Shown here: in pieces, positions 37,255 to 45,402 of the stretch
Numbering within the stretch: position 1 is the first letter of the stretch
Layout of the letters: each line of letters opens with the position of its first letter
Source: Tropicimonas aquimaris
GTDB lineage: Bacteria; Pseudomonadota; Alphaproteobacteria; Rhodobacterales; Rhodobacteraceae
Length of the DNA stretch: 64,000 bases
Direction of reading: 5' to 3'
Assembly (NCBI RefSeq): GCF_042676185.1
Contig: NZ_JBHTJT010000038.1
Span: 1 to 64,000, forward strand
Notes under the pieces: model-generated
Told to the model about the DNA's origin: nothing
The model's input: only the letters and a program-made list of their open reading frames with translations
Database searches by the model: none
Program-made: the position numbers and the translations under genes

Positions 37255-37581
37255 ATGACTGACGCTTCGTGCATCAGCCCCATCTACGCTCTGCGCGCCG
37301 GAACCCGTGGACGCCTGCGCCCCGCGCTCGGCGCCGCGTTCTGGGCGACCCTGGCCGCGATCAGCCTCGCCGCGTTCCGCCTGAGCCAGGCGCGGCTGCA
37401 GCCGGATGCCATCGCGACCGGCGTGCCCGGGTTCCTGTTCCGGCTGGTCATCCAGCCGCTGGACTGGGCCGCGCACAACCTCGTGACGCCGGTTCTGGAT
37501 CACAACGTCTTGGAAGCCGCTGTGGTCGCTACCATTTTCAGTATATGCTGGTTGCGCCAGATGCGGCGCACGAGCCTCTAG
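37255..37581 (+). CDS. Small hypothetical membrane protein
   Basis: This 108-residue protein has one clear hydrophobic segment near residues 25-42 ('LGAAFWATLAAISLAAF') and a second, less certain one in 'GFLFRLVIQPLDWAAH', then a third near 88-100. I do not recognise a family. It begins 28 bp after the rpmA terminator, with GGAAAAGG in front of the ATG. It is followed by GNAT genes. Coding character matches the neighbours, but expression is not proven. Confidence 0.5.
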   Translation: MTDASCISPIYALRAGTRGRLRPALGAAFWATLAAISLAAFRLSQARLQPDAIATGVPGFLFRLVIQPLDWAAHNLVTPVLDHNVLEAAVVATIFSICWLRQMRRTSL

Positions 37582-37639
37582 GGAGGGGGCGGTCTCCGGC
37601 GAGTTGAACGATTGCGCTTCCCGGGAGGAGGGAAACGAC

Positions 37640-38185
37640 ATGCAGATAGAGAAGATCACCGGCCAGAAGGTCATACAGTCCGAACGCGTTACGCTGCGCC
37701 CGCTACAGAAGTCCGACATGGGGCTGCTGGAGCTTTATGCCGGCGACGAGCGTGTGGCGATGGCTACCCGGTCGATCCCGCATCCGCTGCCTCCTGGCGC
37801 GACGGAGGCCTTCATCTCCCGCAGCCTTGCCGAGGATCGAAAGGAAGATGTCTGGGCGATGGACGGCACCGCGGCCGGCCTCGGCGAGCTGGTCGGCGTG
37901 ATCAGCCTCTCCCGGATGGCCGACGCGCCCCGAAAATCCGAGATCGGCTACTGGGTCGCACCAGTGATGTGGCACACCGGCCTCGCCTCCGAAGCGGTCG
38001 GGGCGCTGCTCGCCGCCAATCCGCAGGGCTGCGACACGATCTTTGCCGAGGTGTTCCAGGACAACCCGATCTCCGCGCGGATCCTGACCAATGCCGGCTT
38101 CGAGTATCTCGGCGACGCCGAGGTCTTCTCGGTCGCCCGGAATGCCACGGTTCCAACCTGGACCTACCTCAAGAAGCTCTCCTAG
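37640..38185 (+). CDS. GNAT-family N-acetyltransferase
   Basis: This 181-residue protein is of the RimJ/RimL-like GNAT type ('SERVTLRPLQKSDMGLLELY', 'EIGYWVAPVMWHTGLASEAVGALL', 'NPISARILTNAGFEYLGDAEV'). It transfers an acetyl group from acetyl-CoA to an amine; the substrate is unknown. The start is ATG 37640 behind GGGAGGAGGG; a TTG at 37604 is less likely. Its stop codon TAG is immediately followed by the ATG of the next acetyltransferase. Confidence 0.88.
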   Translation: MQIEKITGQKVIQSERVTLRPLQKSDMGLLELYAGDERVAMATRSIPHPLPPGATEAFISRSLAEDRKEDVWAMDGTAAGLGELVGVISLSRMADAPRKSEIGYWVAPVMWHTGLASEAVGALLAANPQGCDTIFAEVFQDNPISARILTNAGFEYLGDAEVFSVARNATVPTWTYLKKLS

Positions 38186-39241
38186 ATGACTGACAGGCGG
38201 GACGAAATCAAGATCAAGACGCCCCGCCTGACACTTCGGACCTTCCGGGCGGCGGACGTGCCGGCCATTGTCGAGGGGATCGGCGATTTCGAGGTGTCGA
38301 AGTGGCTTGCACCGGTGCCTCATCCCTATGGGCCGGCCGACGCGGAACAGTATCTGGAAACCCTGGCCTGCCAGCCACACTACTGGGCCATCATCCGCGA
38401 GGGGGACCTGATTGGCGGAATGGCGATTGATGACTCGCTCGGCTACTGGCTGGCGCGTTCGGCATGGGGACACGGCTATGCCACTGAAGCCGGCTTTGCG
38501 GTGATCGACCGGTGGTTCGCCGATCCGGCGGCTCCCGACCTCACGTCTGGTCATTTCGATGACAACGCGCGCTCGGGGGGCGTGCTGTGCAAGCTCGGGT
38601 TCGAATATACCGGGCGCAAGCCCATGTTCTGCCGGGCCCGCGATGCGGAGTTTCCCAGCCGCCGGATGACGCTGAGCCGCGCGAGATGGCATGAGATGCG
38701 CAGCCTGCCGCACCTGACCACGCCGCGCTGCGTCCTCCGCCCCCTGACGGCCGATGACGCACCGCGGCTGTCCGAAATCGGCGGCATCCCGGAGGTCGCC
38801 CGAAACACTGTCTCGATTCCCGCGCCTTGGCCGGTGGACGAGGCGCGGGACTGGATTGCCGCAGGCCGTTGGAAAGAGCGACCCGGTTTCCGGCTTGGAA
38901 TACTGGATCGAAAAGGCCAGTTGATCGGCATGGCCGGCCTTTCGCCCGCGGATCAGGATGGCATCGCAAGTGTCGCCTATTTTGTAGAAAAATCGCTGTG
39001 GGGCAGGGGGCTGGTCACCGAGGTCATGGAGGCCTTCATCCCTGCCGTCTTCCGTGCCTTCCCGTTGAAGGCGCTGGACGCCGACCACGACACCGACAAC
39101 CCCGCTTCAGGTGCGGTTCTGCGCAAGCTTGGCTTCGACTACCTGGGTGACAGGCTGGGCGCGCGGACGCGCCTTCGCCTTGAGCCCGAGCCGGTTTCGC
39201 ACTATCGGCTGGAGCGTTCCCGTTTCGAGGCCCGACTATGA
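38186..39241 (+). CDS. Tandem (double) GNAT acetyltransferase
   Basis: The 351-residue protein contains two complete RimJ/RimL-type GNAT domains. The first (about 10-165) has 'TPRLTLRTFRAADVPAI' and 'YWLARSAWGHGYATEAGFAVI'. The second (about 178-345) has 'TPRCVLRPLTADDAPRL' and 'YFVEKSLWGRGLVTEVMEAFI'. Both keep the acetyl-CoA loop pattern (WGHGYATE and WGRGLVTE). The fusion presumably arose by duplication, the preceding gene being a third relative. It overlaps obg as ATGA. Substrates unknown. Confidence 0.88.
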   Translation: MTDRRDEIKIKTPRLTLRTFRAADVPAIVEGIGDFEVSKWLAPVPHPYGPADAEQYLETLACQPHYWAIIREGDLIGGMAIDDSLGYWLARSAWGHGYATEAGFAVIDRWFADPAAPDLTSGHFDDNARSGGVLCKLGFEYTGRKPMFCRARDAEFPSRRMTLSRARWHEMRSLPHLTTPRCVLRPLTADDAPRLSEIGGIPEVARNTVSIPAPWPVDEARDWIAAGRWKERPGFRLGILDRKGQLIGMAGLSPADQDGIASVAYFVEKSLWGRGLVTEVMEAFIPAVFRAFPLKALDADHDTDNPASGAVLRKLGFDYLGDRLGARTRLRLEPEPVSHYRLERSRFEARL

Positions 39242-40293
39242 AATTTCTCGATCTCGCCAAGGTCTATATCCGCTCCGGTTCCGGAGGCGGCGGCGCCGTG
39301 TCGTTCCGGCGCGAGAAGTTCGTCGAATACGGCGGGCCGGACGGTGGCGACGGTGGCAACGGCGGCGACGTGATCGCCGAGGCGGTCGACGGGCTGAACA
39401 CGCTGATCGACTTCCGCTACCAGCAGCACTTCTTCGCCAAGAACGGCACGCCGGGCATGGGCCGCCAGCGCACCGGCGCCGATGGCAACGACATCATCCT
39501 GAGGGTGCCTGCGGGCACCGAGATCCTCGACGAGGACGAGGAGACCGTTATTGCCGATCTCGCGAACGTGGGTGATCGCGTGGTTCTAGCCCGCGGCGGC
39601 AACGGCGGTTTCGGCAACCTGCATTTCAAGACCTCGACGAACCAGGCGCCCCGCCGCGCCAACCCGGGCCAGCCGGGGGTGGAGCGGACGATCTGGCTTC
39701 GGCTCAAGCTGATCGCCGATGCCGGGTTGCTGGGCCTGCCCAATGCCGGCAAGTCCACCTTCCTGGCGGCGACTTCGAACGCACGACCCAAGATCGCCGA
39801 TTACCCGTTCACCACGTTGCATCCCAACCTCGGGGTCGTGGGTGTCGACAATGCCGAATTCGTGGTGGCCGACATTCCGGGCCTTATCGAAGGCGCGCAC
39901 GAGGGCAGGGGCATCGGCGACCGTTTCCTCGGCCATGTCGAGCGTTGCGCCGTGCTGCTGCACCTGGTGGACGGCACCTCCGAGGACATCGCCGGCGACT
40001 ACCGCACGATCATAGGCGAGCTCGAAGCCTATGGCGGCGCGCTGGCCGACAAGCCGCGCATCACCGCGCTCAACAAGATCGACGCGCTCGACGACGAGCA
40101 CCGCGCCGAGGCGATTGCCGAGTTGGAGGAGGCGTCAGGCGGCCGCGTCTACCCGATGTCCGGCGTCAGCCGGGAGGGGCTGACAGCGGTGCTGCGCGCC
40201 CTGCGCTCGGAGGTCGACGCAGCGCGGAAGCTCACGCGCGTGGAGGACGACGAGGACGGCACGGAAGAGGAGTCCGAGGGATGGAGACCCTGA
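39238..40293 (+). CDS. obg: Obg/CgtA GTPase
   Basis: Obg is an essential ribosome-associated GTPase that couples 50S assembly to nutrient and stress state. The 351-residue protein starts with the glycine-rich Obg fold ('YIRSGSGGGGAVSFRREKFVEYGGPDGGDGGNGG'), then a G domain with 'GLPNAGKST', 'DIPGLIEGAHEGRGIG' and 'NKID'. A short acidic tail ends the protein ('EDDEDGTEEESEG'). It overlaps the upstream GNAT gene (ATGA) and the downstream proB. The synteny rplU-rpmA-obg-proB-proA is widely conserved. Confidence 0.97.
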   Translation: MKFLDLAKVYIRSGSGGGGAVSFRREKFVEYGGPDGGDGGNGGDVIAEAVDGLNTLIDFRYQQHFFAKNGTPGMGRQRTGADGNDIILRVPAGTEILDEDEETVIADLANVGDRVVLARGGNGGFGNLHFKTSTNQAPRRANPGQPGVERTIWLRLKLIADAGLLGLPNAGKSTFLAATSNARPKIADYPFTTLHPNLGVVGVDNAEFVVADIPGLIEGAHEGRGIGDRFLGHVERCAVLLHLVDGTSEDIAGDYRTIIGELEAYGGALADKPRITALNKIDALDDEHRAEAIAELEEASGGRVYPMSGVSREGLTAVLRALRSEVDAARKLTRVEDDEDGTEEESEGWRP

Positions 40294-41408
40294 GCGCCCG
40301 CCAATTGCCCGCCATCGCACAGGCCAGCCGGCTGGTCGTCAAGATCGGCTCGGCGCTGCTGGTGGATCGCGCAACAGGCGCCCTGCGCGAGGATTGGCTG
40401 ACCGGCCTGGCGCTGGACGTCTCCGAGGCGCGGGCCCGCGGGACCGACGTAATCCTCGTCTCCTCCGGCTCCATCGCGCTTGGCCGCTCCAGCCTCGGGC
40501 TCGGCACCGGAGCGCTGCCTCTGGAGCAATCTCAGGCCGCCGCCGCGGTCGGCCAGATCGAGTTGGCGCGCGCCTACCGCACCGCACTCCTGCCGCACCG
40601 GATCAAGGCCGCGCAAGTTTTGGTGACGCTCGAGGATTCCGAGGACCGCCGCCGCTACCTCAACACTCGGGCAACGCTGGAAACGCTACTCGGCCTCGGC
40701 GTTGTGCCGATTGTCAACGAGAACGACACAATCGCCACCGACGAGATTCGTTTCGGCGACAATGACCGGCTGGCCGCCCAGGTTGCCGTCACTGTGGGCG
40801 CGGATCAACTCGTGCTGCTGTCCGATGTCGACGGTTTCTACTCCGCAAATCCTACAACCGACCCGACCGCCCGCCGCTACGAGGCGATCGAGCACATCAC
40901 GGCGGAGATCGAGGCACAAGCCGGCGACGCCGCCTCGGGGCTTTCCCGCGGCGGAATGAAGACCAAGCTCATGGCGGCCAAGACAGCGACCAAGGCCGGG
41001 TGTGCCATGGTGATCACCGAAGGCTCCGTCGACCGCCCGCTGAAGGCGCTTCAGGGCGGCGCCGCCTGCACCTGGTTCCTGACCGAGGGCGACCCGCAGG
41101 TGGCCCGCAAGCGCTGGATCGCCAGCATGAAACCGCGTGGCGAGATTACCGTCGATGCCGGCGCGGCCGAGGCCCTCGCCGAAGGCCGGTCGCTGCTGCC
41201 CGCCGGCGTCACCGCCGTCTCTGGCCGCTTCGGACGCGGCGATCCGGTGGCGATCATCGGCCCGAACGGGCGGCTGGGGCAGGGGCTCTGCCGCTACACC
41301 GCCGCCGAGGCCCGCGCCATCGCCGGCCACAGATCCGGTGACATCGAGTCCATCCTCGGCTATCCCGGCCGTGCCGCCTTGATCCACCGGGACGACATGG
41401 CGCTCTGA
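40281..41408 (+). CDS. proB: Glutamate 5-kinase
   Basis: ProB phosphorylates glutamate to gamma-glutamyl phosphate, the first and feedback-regulated step of proline synthesis. The 375-residue protein has the amino-acid kinase domain ('LVVKIGSALLVD', 'VSSGSIALGRSSLG', 'VPIVNENDTIATDEIRFGDND') and a C-terminal PUA domain of about 75 residues. ATG 40281 lies inside the last 13 bp of obg, behind GAGGAG. The substrate passes to ProA, encoded 26 bp downstream. Confidence 0.96.
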   Translation: METLSARQLPAIAQASRLVVKIGSALLVDRATGALREDWLTGLALDVSEARARGTDVILVSSGSIALGRSSLGLGTGALPLEQSQAAAAVGQIELARAYRTALLPHRIKAAQVLVTLEDSEDRRRYLNTRATLETLLGLGVVPIVNENDTIATDEIRFGDNDRLAAQVAVTVGADQLVLLSDVDGFYSANPTTDPTARRYEAIEHITAEIEAQAGDAASGLSRGGMKTKLMAAKTATKAGCAMVITEGSVDRPLKALQGGAACTWFLTEGDPQVARKRWIASMKPRGEITVDAGAAEALAEGRSLLPAGVTAVSGRFGRGDPVAIIGPNGRLGQGLCRYTAAEARAIAGHRSGDIESILGYPGRAALIHRDDMAL

Positions 41409-41434
41409 CCGCCCGCCGCCCAGAAAGAACCGAG

Positions 41435-42688
41435 ATGAAAGACCAGACCGACATTCCCGCCCTGATGGCCGAAATCGGTGCCCGCGCCAAAGCCGCCGCC
41501 GCCGAACTGGCCCATGCGAGCGCAGAGCGCAAACACGCGGCGCTGATCGCCGCCGCCGACGCGGTCTGGTCGCGCCGCGACGACATCATCAGCGCCAACG
41601 CCAAGGACATGGAGTTTGGGCGCCAAAAGGGGCTGACCGACGCGATGATGGACCGGCTGCGGCTCGACGAGGGCCGCATCCAGGGCATTGTCGACGGGCT
41701 GCGCACGGTGGCGGAGCAAAAGGACCCGGTGGGGGATACCATCGCCGAGTGGGACATGCCCTCCGGCCTGCGCATCCGCCGCGTCCGCACCCCGCTCGGC
41801 GTCGTGGGCGTGATCTACGAAAGCCGCCCCAATGTGACCGCCGACGCCGGCGCGCTCTGCCTCAAGGCCGGCAACGCGGTGATCCTGCGCGGCGGGTCGG
41901 AGAGCTTCCATTCCTCCGCCGCCATTCATGCTTGCCTCGTCGAGGGGCTGAAGGCCGCGAACCTGCCCGAGGACGCGGTCCAGCGCGTGCCGACCCGCGA
42001 CCGCGCCGCCGTTTCCGAGATGCTGCAGATGACCGGCACGATCGACGTGATCGTGCCTCGCGGCGGCAAGGGGCTGGTCGGCCTCGTCCAGCGCGAAGCG
42101 CGGGTGCCGGTCTTTGCCCATCTCGAGGGGATCTGTCACGTCTATGTCGACAAGGCCGCCGACCCCGACAAGGCCCGCGCCGTCGTGCTCAATGCCAAGA
42201 CTCGCCGCACCGGCATCTGCGGTTCCGCCGAATGCCTTCTGGTCCATCGCGATATCGCGGAAACGCTCGGTCAGCAGATCGTGGACGATCTGATGGCGGC
42301 CGGCGTCGAGGTCAGGGCGCGCGGCCTGAAGGGCAGTGTCGAGGCTGCGGATACGGACTTTGGAACTGAGTTCCTTGACATGAAGATCGCCGCGAAAGTC
42401 GTTGATGACATTGACGAAGCAATCTCCCACATCCGGGAGTTCGGCTCCAGCCATACCGAGGCGATCCTGACCGAGGATGCCGAGGCCGCCGCGCGCTTCT
42501 TCGAGCGGGTCGACAGCGCCATCGTCATGCACAACGCCTCGACCCAGTTTGCCGACGGGGGCGAATTCGGGATGGGTGCGGAGATCGGCATCGCCACCGG
42601 CAAGATGCACGCCCGCGGCCCGGTTGGCGCCGAGCAGCTGACGAGCTTCAAATATCTCGTGGTCGGGGACGGAACGCTGCGCCCCTGA
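41435..42688 (+). CDS. proA: Gamma-glutamyl phosphate reductase
   Basis: ProA reduces gamma-glutamyl phosphate to glutamate semialdehyde with NADPH. The 417-residue protein is an aldehyde-dehydrogenase-fold enzyme with 'RVRTPLGVVGVIYESRPNVTADAGALCLKAGNAVILRGG', the catalytic cysteine in 'NAKTRRTGICGSAECLLV', and the C-terminal 'FADGGEFGMGAEIGIATGKMHARGPVG'. Length is standard. It is last in the obg-proB-proA unit and convergent with chpT. Confidence 0.97.
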   Translation: MKDQTDIPALMAEIGARAKAAAAELAHASAERKHAALIAAADAVWSRRDDIISANAKDMEFGRQKGLTDAMMDRLRLDEGRIQGIVDGLRTVAEQKDPVGDTIAEWDMPSGLRIRRVRTPLGVVGVIYESRPNVTADAGALCLKAGNAVILRGGSESFHSSAAIHACLVEGLKAANLPEDAVQRVPTRDRAAVSEMLQMTGTIDVIVPRGGKGLVGLVQREARVPVFAHLEGICHVYVDKAADPDKARAVVLNAKTRRTGICGSAECLLVHRDIAETLGQQIVDDLMAAGVEVRARGLKGSVEAADTDFGTEFLDMKIAAKVVDDIDEAISHIREFGSSHTEAILTEDAEAAARFFERVDSAIVMHNASTQFADGGEFGMGAEIGIATGKMHARGPVGAEQLTSFKYLVVGDGTLRP

Positions 42689-42713
42689 CCGAGGCCGACC
42701 CGAGCACGGGCCG

Positions 42714-43325
42714 TCAGAATCCCAAGGTGATCTGCTCGCCAGACCGGGTGACGGCGAGATTGCGTCCGAGCGCCTGAAGGGTGTCAGGCAGCAACGCGAA
42801 ATGAACCTGGGCCGGTGTCACCTCCTCGACGTCTGCACCGGTCAGGAGCGGGGTCCAGAGTCCCTCGTCGATCCGCAGCTTCGCGGTCGTGCCGACAACC
42901 TGCCACCGCCCATCCATGCGCGTCACCTCGGCCCGGCCTCCATAGGGCATCGCGCTCTCGAGGCATTGCAACGCCAGAAGCGCGGCTTTCGCCTCGTCGC
43001 GGCGGCAATCGCTGTTGACCTGCCAGAAGACCTCCATCCGGGAGCCCGCGTAGAGATCGCGCAGGATCGAGAGTATCTCGCTGCGGCTTGTGGCCTGGTC
43101 CTGTCCGGACTGCCCGAAGGCAAGCCGATAGAACCGAATCCGGGCATTGGCATTGGCCACGCTCTCGGAGATCAGCGACAATTCCGGTCCGCCCCCGACT
43201 CCGGCCATCGAAAGCAGTTCGATGCCGTTCCCAATCGCTCCGATCGGGCTTATCAGGTCGTGGCAGATGCGGGAACCTATCAGGGCCGGGATGTCGGGCC
43301 GGCGATGGGGATGATCACTGGACAT
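42714..43325 (-). CDS. chpT: Histidine phosphotransferase ChpT
   Basis: ChpT relays phosphate from the hybrid kinase CckA to the cell-cycle regulators CtrA and CpdR. The 203-residue protein has the dimerisation and histidine box 'IGSRICHDLISPIGAIGNGIELL' with the phospho-accepting His22. The C-terminal half is a degenerate ATPase-like domain without nucleotide-binding motifs, as in the Caulobacter protein. In Rhodobacterales the relay controls motility, gene transfer agents and differentiation rather than viability. Its start is 28 bp from the divergent DUF3553 gene. Confidence 0.9.
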   Translation of the reverse strand: MSSDHPHRRPDIPALIGSRICHDLISPIGAIGNGIELLSMAGVGGGPELSLISESVANANARIRFYRLAFGQSGQDQATSRSEILSILRDLYAGSRMEVFWQVNSDCRRDEAKAALLALQCLESAMPYGGRAEVTRMDGRWQVVGTTAKLRIDEGLWTPLLTGADVEEVTPAQVHFALLPDTLQALGRNLAVTRSGEQITLGF

Positions 43326-43353
43326 GTACAGGTATTCCTGGAGGGAGTGGGAT

Positions 43354-43533
43354 ATGATCGATCTGAACGCCTATCTCGAGCCGGGGGCACTGGTGCGTCA
43401 CCCGGACCGCCCTGACTGGGGGCTCGGGCAGGTGCAGTCCCGGATCGGACATCGGATCACGGTGAATTTCGAGAACGCTGGCAAGGTAGTTATCGACGGG
43501 CGGGTTATCGGGTTGCTCCCGGAGTATGATTGA
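43354..43533 (+). CDS. DUF3553 protein
   Basis: This small protein of 59 residues has the DUF3553 pattern ('LEPGALVRHPDRPDWGLGQVQSRIGHRITVNFENAGKVVIDG'), an SH3-like beta barrel similar to the CarD/UvrD-tail type that often binds proteins of transcription or repair. No function is known for free-standing copies. ATG 43354 is preceded by GGAGGGAGTGGG. An upstream ATG at 43324 would overlap the chpT start and is less likely. Confidence 0.8.
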   Translation: MIDLNAYLEPGALVRHPDRPDWGLGQVQSRIGHRITVNFENAGKVVIDGRVIGLLPEYD

Positions 43534-43715
43534 ACTGCGACCGGAGGCCCCGCGATCACTGCCACGCGCTACCGAAACAGGCCGACCATACAGGGTGACA
43601 TGGGAGGGTCAATTCACCGGATATGGGGAGAGCGGGGACGCGCCGAGGTTGCCAATCCCCGGGGGAGCGCCTAAGACCGGCCATCGAGCCGACAGCGACG
43701 GACCGCCGCAACCGC

Positions 43716-44492
43716 ATGACTCCGACAGACCCGAGATTCGACATTCGCCTGGCAGAAACCGAGCAGGACCTGCTGGCGGCGCAACGCTTGCGCTATGCGG
43801 TCTTCGTGGAGGAGCTGGGTGGCGACGGCCCGCTGGTCGACCATGAGAACCGCCTCGAGCGCGACCACTTCGACCCGCATTACGACCACCTGATCCTTGT
43901 CGACCGGCGCCGCGATCCGGCGACGTTGGATCACGTCGTTGGGGTCTACCGACTGATGCCCGGCGACAGGGCGGAGGCGGCGGGCGGTTTCTACTGCGCA
44001 GGCGAGTATGATCTCGAGTGCCTCGTCAACTCGGGGCGCAGGCTGCTGGAACTGGGCCGATCCTGCGTGCTCCCGGAATTTCGCGGGGGTCTCGCGCTGC
44101 ACCATCTCTGGAACGGGCTCGGCAAGTATGTGTTGGAGCGCGATATCGCCATTCTTTTCGGCGTGGCCAGCTTTCACGGGACGGATGTGAAGGCTCTGGC
44201 CCAGCCGCTGTCGTTGCTTCATCACGCGCACTTGGCTCCGCCCGAACTGCGCGTGCGTGCATTGCCGGACCATTTCACCGCAATGGACATCCTGCCGGAA
44301 GACCGGATCGACCGACATGCCGCCGTCCGGTCCATCCCCGCTCTGATCAAGGGATATCTTCGGCTCGGCGGCTACGTCGGCGAAGGCGCTTTCGTGGACA
44401 CGAGTTTCAACACGACCGACATCTGCCTGGTAATGGATACCGACCGGATCCCGGAGCGGCAGCGCGCGCTCTATGCCGGCAACGCCGGATGA
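43716..44492 (+). CDS. olsB: L-ornithine N(alpha)-acyltransferase OlsB
   Basis: OlsB attaches a 3-hydroxyacyl chain from acyl-ACP to ornithine, making lyso-ornithine lipid. The 258-residue protein has the GNAT-like OlsB fold ('LAETEQDLLAAQRLRYAVFVEELGGDGPLVDHENRLERDHFDPHYDHLILVD', 'LVNSGRRLLELGRSCVLPEFRGGLALHHLW'). ATG 43716 starts the conserved region. The 182 bp upstream of it contain an open frame without family character and no clear promoter. The stop overlaps the start of olsA (ATGA), so the two enzymes are made together. Confidence 0.9.
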   Translation: MTPTDPRFDIRLAETEQDLLAAQRLRYAVFVEELGGDGPLVDHENRLERDHFDPHYDHLILVDRRRDPATLDHVVGVYRLMPGDRAEAAGGFYCAGEYDLECLVNSGRRLLELGRSCVLPEFRGGLALHHLWNGLGKYVLERDIAILFGVASFHGTDVKALAQPLSLLHHAHLAPPELRVRALPDHFTAMDILPEDRIDRHAAVRSIPALIKGYLRLGGYVGEGAFVDTSFNTTDICLVMDTDRIPERQRALYAGNAG

Positions 44493-45334
44493 GCGCGACC
44501 TGGCAGTCGGATCATCTGCCGCCCGGCCCGGGACCGCTCGGCCTGCGTGACTGGCTGCGGGTGGTCCGCCGGGGCCTGCCGCTCGGGATTGTCGTCTTTG
44601 GCTGTCTCGCCCTGCTTCTGCTGCTGCGACTGCTGGAACGGCCAATTTTCGGCCTTCGCCGCCCGGTTACGCCCTGGATCACACGTTTCGTCTGCACCAC
44701 CGCCTTCGTTCTGCTGGGGATTCGCCGCAAGGTCGTCGGCCGGCCCGTGCGGGGGCGCGCGGCGGTGGTTTCGAACCATGCGAGCTGGCTCGACATCTTT
44801 GCGCTCAACGCCGGCGACAGTGTGTATTTCGTCTCCAAGGCCGAGGTGGCGGGCTGGCCGGGGATCGGCTGGCTGGCGCGGGCCACCGGCACCGTCTTCA
44901 TCAACCGCGACCGCAAGGAGGCCGCGGCCCAACGGGCGCTGTTCGAAGCGCGCCTGATGGCGGGACACAGGTTGCTGTTCTTTCCAGAGGGGACCAGCAC
45001 CGACGGGCTGCAGGTGCTTCCGTTCAAGTCCACGCTTTTCGAGGCTTTCCTGAACGACGGGTTGAAGGACAGCCTGCAGATCCAGCCGGTCACGCTGGTC
45101 TATCGCGCGCCCGAGGGAGCGGATCCGCGGTTCTACGGTTGGTGGGGCGACATGGATTTCGGTCCGCACCTTCTCAAGATCCTGGCCGCGCCGCGCCAGG
45201 GATCGGTCGATGTGATCTATCACCCGGCGGTTCCGGTGGCGGGCAACGGTAGCCGCAAGACGCTCGCCGCGCGCTGCGAGGAGGCTGTGCGCGGCGGGCT
45301 TCCGACATCGCGGGACGGGTTCGCCGCCCGATAG
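44489..45334 (+). CDS. olsA: Lyso-ornithine lipid O-acyltransferase OlsA (PlsC family)
   Basis: OlsA adds the second acyl chain to lyso-ornithine lipid; in some relatives it also makes phosphatidic acid. The 281-residue protein has an N-terminal membrane helix ('LGIVVFGCLALLLLLRLL') followed by the acyltransferase motifs 'NHASWLD' (HX4D), 'GTVFINRDRKEAA' and 'LLFFPEGTSTDG'. Ornithine lipids replace phospholipids under phosphate limitation in many marine bacteria. Start and stop codons overlap with olsB. Confidence 0.9.
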   Translation: MSATWQSDHLPPGPGPLGLRDWLRVVRRGLPLGIVVFGCLALLLLLRLLERPIFGLRRPVTPWITRFVCTTAFVLLGIRRKVVGRPVRGRAAVVSNHASWLDIFALNAGDSVYFVSKAEVAGWPGIGWLARATGTVFINRDRKEAAAQRALFEARLMAGHRLLFFPEGTSTDGLQVLPFKSTLFEAFLNDGLKDSLQIQPVTLVYRAPEGADPRFYGWWGDMDFGPHLLKILAAPRQGSVDVIYHPAVPVAGNGSRKTLAARCEEAVRGGLPTSRDGFAAR

Positions 45335-45341
45335 ATGAACG

Positions 45342-45359
45342 ATCTTTCGGGCGAAAGAT
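45342..45359. terminator. Hairpin between convergent olsA and thiE
   Basis: ATCTTTC-GGGC-GAAAGAT is a perfect 7-bp stem 7 bp after the olsA stop. It is symmetric and may end transcription from both sides; no long T tract follows. Confidence 0.5.
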
Positions 45360-45360
45360 G

Positions 45361-45394
45361 TGCCTCCGGCGGGGATATTTTCAGACAGAAGAAG
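45361..45394 (+). repeat. Copy of a GCCTCCGGCGGGGATATTT...AGAAGAAG intergenic element
   Basis: This sequence lies directly after the olsA terminator. Its core GGGGATATTT (45371-45380) and the tail AGAAGAAG (45387-45394) resemble the element at 28189-28211. From memory such sequences recur after stop codons in Rhodobacteraceae genomes; their function is not known to me. Confidence 0.5.
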
Positions 45395-45402
45395 TCCTTC
45401 GG

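Noticed and set aside
43526..43846. Plus-strand open frame between the DUF3553 gene and olsB
   Set aside because: It overlaps more than 120 bp of olsB in another frame, has no recognisable domain, and is rich in Pro/Arg as expected of a shadow frame.
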